DNA from: Lentzea albidocapillata subsp. violacea
GTDB taxonomy: Bacteria > Actinomycetota > Actinomycetes > Mycobacteriales > Pseudonocardiaceae
DNA length: 64,000 nucleotides
Direction of reading: 5' to 3'
Assembly: GCF_900100275.1 (NCBI RefSeq)
Contig: NZ_FNET01000006.1
Span: 1-64,000, forward strand
The translations under genes were made by a program, and so were the position numbers. Below are positions 60,163 to 64,000 of the stretch, piece by piece. Numbering within the stretch: the first letter of the stretch is position 1; every line of letters begins with the position of its first letter. Under the pieces are notes generated by a model. It was not told the DNA's origin. It searched no databases and worked only from the letters and a program-made list of their open reading frames with translations.

Positions 60163-60926
60163 GCGAGATTTCCGTTGAGATCACCGGGCTGAAGAAGTCG
60201 TTCGGCTCGCTGGACGTCCTCAAGGGCCTCGACGTCACGGTCAACCGCGGTGACGTGGTCTGCATCATCGGCCCCTCCGGTTCGGGCAAGTCGACGCTGC
60301 TGCGCTGCGTGAACCTGCTGGAGGAGCCGAACGACGGCAAGATCGTCGTCAACGGCGTCGAGCTGACCGACCAGGACGTCGACATCGACCTGGCGCGCAC
60401 GAAGATCGGCATGGTCTTCCAGTCGTTCAACCTGTTCTCGCACCTGAACGTCCTCGCGAACCTCACCGTCGCGCAGCGCAAGGTGCTCAAGCGCGGCGAG
60501 AAGGAGGCGCAGGAGATCGCCCTGCGCAACCTGGAGCGGGTCGGCCTGCTGGAGAAGGCCAACTCGATGCCCGCGCAGCTCTCCGGTGGCCAGCAGCAAC
60601 GCGTGGCGATCGCCCGCGCGCTGTCGATGGACCCCGACGTGATGCTGTTCGACGAGCCCACCTCGGCGCTCGACCCCGAGCTCGTCGGTGACGTGCTGGG
60701 CGTGATGCGCCAGCTCGCCGACGAGGGCATGACGATGCTGGTCGTGACGCACGAGATGCAGTTCGCCCGCGAGGTCGCCGACAAGGTGATCTTCATGGAC
60801 GGCGGCTACATCGTCGAGGAGGGTCCGGCGGCCGAGGTGATCGGCAACCCGCAGGAGCCGCGCACGCAGGAGTTCCTGGCGCGCGTGCTCGACCCGACGC
60901 ACCACGGTCCGAGCGACCCGGTCTAG
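60159..60926 (+). CDS. Polar amino-acid ABC transporter ATPase
   Basis: 255 aa. Walker [10 protein letters not shown] (about 39), Q-loop [10 protein letters not shown], signature [16 protein letters not shown], Walker [14 protein letters not shown]-loop VVTHEM. A standard GlnQ/GluA-type subunit. Its GTG start shares bases with the permease stop, and the next gene begins 4 bp after its stop. Confidence 0.94.
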   Translation: MSEISVEITGLKKSFGSLDVLKGLDVTVNRGDVVCIIGPSGSGKSTLLRCVNLLEEPNDGKIVVNGVELTDQDVDIDLARTKIGMVFQSFNLFSHLNVLANLTVAQRKVLKRGEKEAQEIALRNLERVGLLEKANSMPAQLSGGQQQRVAIARALSMDPDVMLFDEPTSALDPELVGDVLGVMRQLADEGMTMLVVTHEMQFAREVADKVIFMDGGYIVEEGPAAEVIGNPQEPRTQEFLARVLDPTHHGPSDPV

Positions 60927-60930
60927 CTGC

Positions 60931-63039
60931 ATGGCGAGGGGGAAGGTCGCCGCGGCGGACGTGCTGCGGGGGCTGTTGGGGGAGAACGACAACTCTGGTG
61001 GTGGCGGGTGGAGGTTGCCTCGGCGCAAGCCGAGCACCCCGCCCGTCATCCGCGTGGTGGACCGGGTGGTCACCGACGTACTCGACCTGCGTGCGGTCGA
61101 GGTGCCCTACGTGCTGGAGTTCGAGCGCTGCCAGTTCGAGGCGGCGCCGGACCTGCGGCAGGCGAACCTGGCGGGCATCTCGTTCACCGACTGCGACCTG
61201 CCCGGTCTCGAGGCGCGCAACCTCAGCAGTGGCAACGACGTGTCGCTGCTCGACTGCCGCGTCTCGGGCCTGACGGACTTCACCGACGCCGAGATCGCGG
61301 GCTCGGTCCTGTTGCGGGACACCAGGTTCAGCGTGCCGGGCGGGCTGTGCGTGCACGGCGACCGGCTGACGGTCGCGGGCGCGTTGCTCGGGTTCGGCAT
61401 CGTCACCGAGGGCGAGGTGCGGCTCGCGGGCGCGCGCATCGGCGGCAACGTCAACCTCGGCAGCGCGGTGCTGGAGAACGCCGACGGCTTCACGTTGAAC
61501 GGCAACGGCATGCAGGTCGGCGGCAACTTCCTCGGCGCGTTCACCTCGCACGGGGTGGTGTTCCTGGCGAACGCGCGGATCAGTTCGACGCTGTCTTTAA
61601 GTGGCGCGACGCTCTCGCGCGGGCCGGACTTCACGGCCTCCAGCGACCCGCACGCCGACCCGTCCGCCACGCTCTTCCTCGACCGGGTGGACGTGTCCGG
61701 TGACCTGCAGCTCGACCGCGGCTTCACCAGCCAGGGCACGATCCGCGCGGTGAACGCGAAGATCGGCGGCACGTTCTCGCTGGCAGAAGCCGTGCTGGAC
61801 GCCGTGTCGCCGCCGTCGGCCGGCACCGACCCGACCGGCTCTGGCCGCGCGTTGCACGTCGACGGCGCGGAGATCGGCGGCGACGTCGTCGGCCGTGGCG
61901 TGCGGATCAAGGGCCAGCTACGCATGGTCGACACGCACGTGCGCGGCAGCATCACCATCGAACGGGCCACTGTGGACAATCCGGCCGCGGATGCCGTGCT
62001 GGCCAACCGTTCCCAGATCGGCAGCAACTTCGTGGTGCGCGAGTCGGACGTCGCCGGCGGGCTGGAGCTGCGCGGCATCACCGTCGGCGCGAACCTCGAC
62101 CTGCGCGGCAGCCGGTTGATCAAGCCGGGCAAGTACCGGCACCAGCCGCGGGAGAAGCCGTCGCTCGACATCGGTGGCGCCACCATCGGCCGTGACCTCA
62201 TCTGCGCGCGCGGCGACAAGGAGTTCGTCGCGCATGGCGGCGTGCGGTGCCGTCGCGCGGTGATCGGCCGGATGGCGAACTTCAACGGCGCGGTGCTCGG
62301 CTACAAACTCGACAGCCACGCGTTGAACGCCATGGGCATGCAGGTGCAGGAGCTGATGCTCAACGTCGTGTCGCCGCCCAAGGGCCTCGTGACGCTGCGC
62401 CAGGCGCGCTGCACGTCGTTGAACGACAACGAGAACTTCTGGAACGCCACGGGTTTCATCGACCTCGACGACTTCCGCTACGACTCGCTCGCCTATCCGA
62501 TCGACCTGCGCGACGACGACCAGGTGCAGCAGCGGCTGCGCTGGCTGCGGCAGGCGATGCGGCGCAGCTACCACCCGCGCCCGTACGACCAGTTCGCGGA
62601 GATGCTGACCGCGGCCGGCAACGAGGAGCACGCGTCGACCGTGCTGATCGAGAAGCAACGCCTGCGGTACCGCGCGGTCGCCGAGGGCATGCGGTTCTTC
62701 GGTCCGCTGGTGCTGGTGTGGAGCTTCCTGCAACGGTCGATGGTCGGCTACGGCTACCGGCCGGCGCGGGCGCTGGGATGGCTGATCGCGGCGTGGGTCG
62801 TCGGCAGCATCTGGTTCCAGGTCCAGGGACCGTTGACCGAGATCAACGACGACGACCACCTGCCGTGGAACGCCTGGCTCTACACGATCGACCTGGTGGT
62901 GCCGATCGTCGACTTCGGCAACAAGAACCGCTGGCAGACGCCGGGCGCGTCGCAGTGGATCGCGTCCGGGCTGATCGTGACGGGCTGGATCCTGGCGACG
63001 ACCGTGGCGGCCGGCCTGACCCGGATGCTGAAGAGGTAG
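60931..63039 (+). CDS. Beta-helix repeat protein with C-terminal membrane domain
   Basis: 702 aa. Residues 1-500 are about 20 irregular beta-helical repeats of the pentapeptide-like/bactofilin-like sort (LRQANLAGISFTDCDLPGLE; ARIGGNVNLGSAVLENADGF; GATIGRDLICARG). The C-terminal 150 residues have two or three membrane helices (GWLIAAWVVGSIWF; WIASGLIVTGWILATTVAAG) around a short extracytoplasmic loop, like ion-channel or pentapeptide-channel tails. Homologues in actinobacteria are often labelled 'membrane-associated oxidoreductase', for which I see no cofactor motif. It starts 4 bp after the ABC ATPase stop, so it is probably co-transcribed; the function is unknown. Confidence 0.78.
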   Translation: MARGKVAAADVLRGLLGENDNSGGGGWRLPRRKPSTPPVIRVVDRVVTDVLDLRAVEVPYVLEFERCQFEAAPDLRQANLAGISFTDCDLPGLEARNLSSGNDVSLLDCRVSGLTDFTDAEIAGSVLLRDTRFSVPGGLCVHGDRLTVAGALLGFGIVTEGEVRLAGARIGGNVNLGSAVLENADGFTLNGNGMQVGGNFLGAFTSHGVVFLANARISSTLSLSGATLSRGPDFTASSDPHADPSATLFLDRVDVSGDLQLDRGFTSQGTIRAVNAKIGGTFSLAEAVLDAVSPPSAGTDPTGSGRALHVDGAEIGGDVVGRGVRIKGQLRMVDTHVRGSITIERATVDNPAADAVLANRSQIGSNFVVRESDVAGGLELRGITVGANLDLRGSRLIKPGKYRHQPREKPSLDIGGATIGRDLICARGDKEFVAHGGVRCRRAVIGRMANFNGAVLGYKLDSHALNAMGMQVQELMLNVVSPPKGLVTLRQARCTSLNDNENFWNATGFIDLDDFRYDSLAYPIDLRDDDQVQQRLRWLRQAMRRSYHPRPYDQFAEMLTAAGNEEHASTVLIEKQRLRYRAVAEGMRFFGPLVLVWSFLQRSMVGYGYRPARALGWLIAAWVVGSIWFQVQGPLTEINDDDHLPWNAWLYTIDLVVPIVDFGNKNRWQTPGASQWIASGLIVTGWILATTVAAGLTRMLKR

Positions 63040-63092
63040 AACGCCACCATCGGGGTATTTCGCCGCCTGGTGAACAGTGGTGCGATCGTCCG

Positions 63093-64000
63093 GTGATCGC
63101 CGCCGAGTCCACCGAGCTGTTCGTCGGACCTCGGACCGCCCTGCTGCAGGTGGTGCGGCTGACCTCGCCGACAGTGGCCGGACCGGTGCATGCGCACGTG
63201 TCCGGGCCCGGCCTGCACTCGCCGCGGCACGGCGGCTCGCTGGTGCCGGGGCCGTTCGGCTACGAGCTCGCCATCGACGTGTCCGAGCACCCGCCCGGTG
63301 CCGTGGTGCCCGCGCAGGCCGTCGTGCGGTCGGCCGCCGGCGAGGAGTCGTGCACGTTCTCGCTGGTCGTGGGCTCGCCGGGATGGACGGTGCACCTCGT
63401 CGGGCACGTCGCGGGCGACGCGCCGTTCCCCGCCGTGCGCGCCCATCTGGACCTGGCGCTGACCGATCCCGCCTACCGGTTCGCGGTGACGTCGGTCGAG
63501 TTGCTGCAGCCGTACTGGGACACGTTTCCGCAGCACCGCTCGTTGCTGCTGCGGCTGATCTCCGAGGGCCGGGTCGAGGTCGTCGGGTCCGAGTCCAATG
63601 TGGTCGGTGTGGCGCCGTTGCTGTCCTCGCTGCCGTCCGGGCCGTCGCTGGCGGCCTCGTCGCTGGCCGAGGCCGAGCGGTTGGTCTACGCCTCGTTCCT
63701 GGAGTCGCGGTCGGGGGTTGTCGCGCCGCACGTGATGTTGCCGATCGGTTCCGATCGTGAGGGTCCGAACCCGTGGGTGACCGCGATCCACCACGACTGG
63801 AGCGCGCGCTACACGTGGCCGCGGGTGACCTGCTCGTTGCCGCGTGACTACTACGTGCGCGGGTCTGTGCCCGTGCCGCCCGCACCTGTGGACGACTCGC
63901 CTGCTGCAGTGTTCGCTTCGCACGCGGCTCGGCTGACCGGGGCTGCATATCCTGCCGCCGCGCTCTCACGCGCTGCGGTGGCGCACCCGCGGGAGGCCTT
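63093..64000 (+). CDS. GH38-mannosidase-like protein lacking the catalytic core (runs off the window)
   Basis: From GTG 63093 the frame is open to the window end (302 codons seen). The first 95 residues resemble the N-terminal beta domain of actinobacterial GH38 proteins. It then shows shrunken pieces of the catalytic part: VRAHLDLALTDPAYRF and LLQPYWDTFPQHRSLLLRLI (near 118-155), then HVMLPIGSDREGPNPWVT and IHHDWSARYTWPRVTC (213-248). The zinc-site block (H-x-D-PVWW type) is reduced to VGHVAGDAP near 105, and the nucleophile block is missing. It therefore looks like an eroded or repurposed GH38 protein without hydrolase activity. The end is outside the window. Confidence 0.65.
   Translation, partial: MIAAESTELFVGPRTALLQVVRLTSPTVAGPVHAHVSGPGLHSPRHGGSLVPGPFGYELAIDVSEHPPGAVVPAQAVVRSAAGEESCTFSLVVGSPGWTVHLVGHVAGDAPFPAVRAHLDLALTDPAYRFAVTSVELLQPYWDTFPQHRSLLLRLISEGRVEVVGSESNVVGVAPLLSSLPSGPSLAASSLAEAERLVYASFLESRSGVVAPHVMLPIGSDREGPNPWVTAIHHDWSARYTWPRVTCSLPRDYYVRGSVPVPPAPVDDSPAAVFASHAARLTGAAYPAAALSRAAVAHPREA

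Noticed and set aside
63077-63760. 227-aa + frame overlapping the GH38-like frame
   Set aside because: It is almost entirely Arg/Ala/Gly, the typical out-of-frame reading. The frame from 63093 has GH38-type motifs and stays open to the end.
61918-63969. 683-aa minus-strand frame opposite the beta-helix and GH38-like genes
   Set aside because: It begins with Arg/Pro/Thr-rich low complexity and has no motif; the + strand frames carry family signatures.

Overview
The window is 64 kb of high-GC actinobacterial chromosome. Third codon positions are almost all G or C, GTG starts are common, and genes are tightly packed with 1-4 bp overlaps. The gene set (HspR-controlled dnaK operon with HAIR operators, FabG4/FadA2/HtdX/FadE5-type lipid enzymes otherwise best known from mycobacteria, bifunctional-type dCTP deaminase, LAXTG-type surface protein) suggests Actinomycetia, probably Pseudonocardiales. 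That placement is inference. Apart from one IS3-family end at the left edge, I see no prophage, CRISPR array or rRNA.

Layout. 0-5.3 kb: IS3 transposase tail, a PPOX-fold flavoprotein, a flavohaemoglobin-like globin reductase, serine hydroxymethyltransferase, and a TetR/SDR divergent pair with two operator palindromes. 5.3-10 kb: the heat-shock operon dnaK-grpE-dnaJ-hspR plus a fifth unknown gene, with two HspR boxes. 10-16.3 kb: a DUF4097 lipoprotein, an SMR efflux/TetR/unknown operon, a large membrane-anchored Fe-S reductase, a holin-4-like membrane protein and a frameshifted LAXTG surface protein. 16.3-25.7 kb: CDF transporter, dcd, tRNA-Gly(CCC), two orphan roadblock proteins, a sodium:solute symporter, a LuxR-type regulator with a degenerate receiver, a FadE5-like acyl-CoA dehydrogenase and a C-terminally short MFS pump. 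25.7-41.1 kb: membrane and envelope genes (DUF1206, VanW/PG-binding protein, GroES paralogue, thioredoxin-NHL protein), oxidoreductases, a second TetR/SDR divergent pair, a secreted S37 peptidase, a structured leader RNA, an AAA ATPase and a SIMPL protein. 41.1-47 kb: a lipid-metabolism module (FadA2-, FabG4- and HtdX-like proteins, TetR, SCP2, acyl-CoA dehydrogenase). 47-64 kb: MerR regulator, secreted esterase, 2-oxoacid dehydrogenase E1alpha-E1beta-E2, M20 peptidase, GH63-like glucosidase, a polar amino-acid ABC transporter followed by a beta-helix membrane protein, and a GH38-like frame that lacks the catalytic core and runs off the right edge.

The strongest system-level signal is a shared palindrome, YTACT-N4-AGTAR. 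It occurs at four places: as 16-bp-spaced pairs in both intergenic regions of the lipid module at 42.4 and 45.1 kb, as a strong site plus a weak copy before the FadE5-like gene at 22.6 kb, and as one perfect 16-bp palindrome before the Fe-S reductase at 12.55 kb. The likely reader is the TetR protein inside the module (44421-45059). If so, beta-oxidation-type enzymes, a lipid carrier and a membrane Fe-S electron carrier form one regulon. Several of these promoters look leaderless, with the -10 box 6-7 nt before the start codon and the operator over the promoter.
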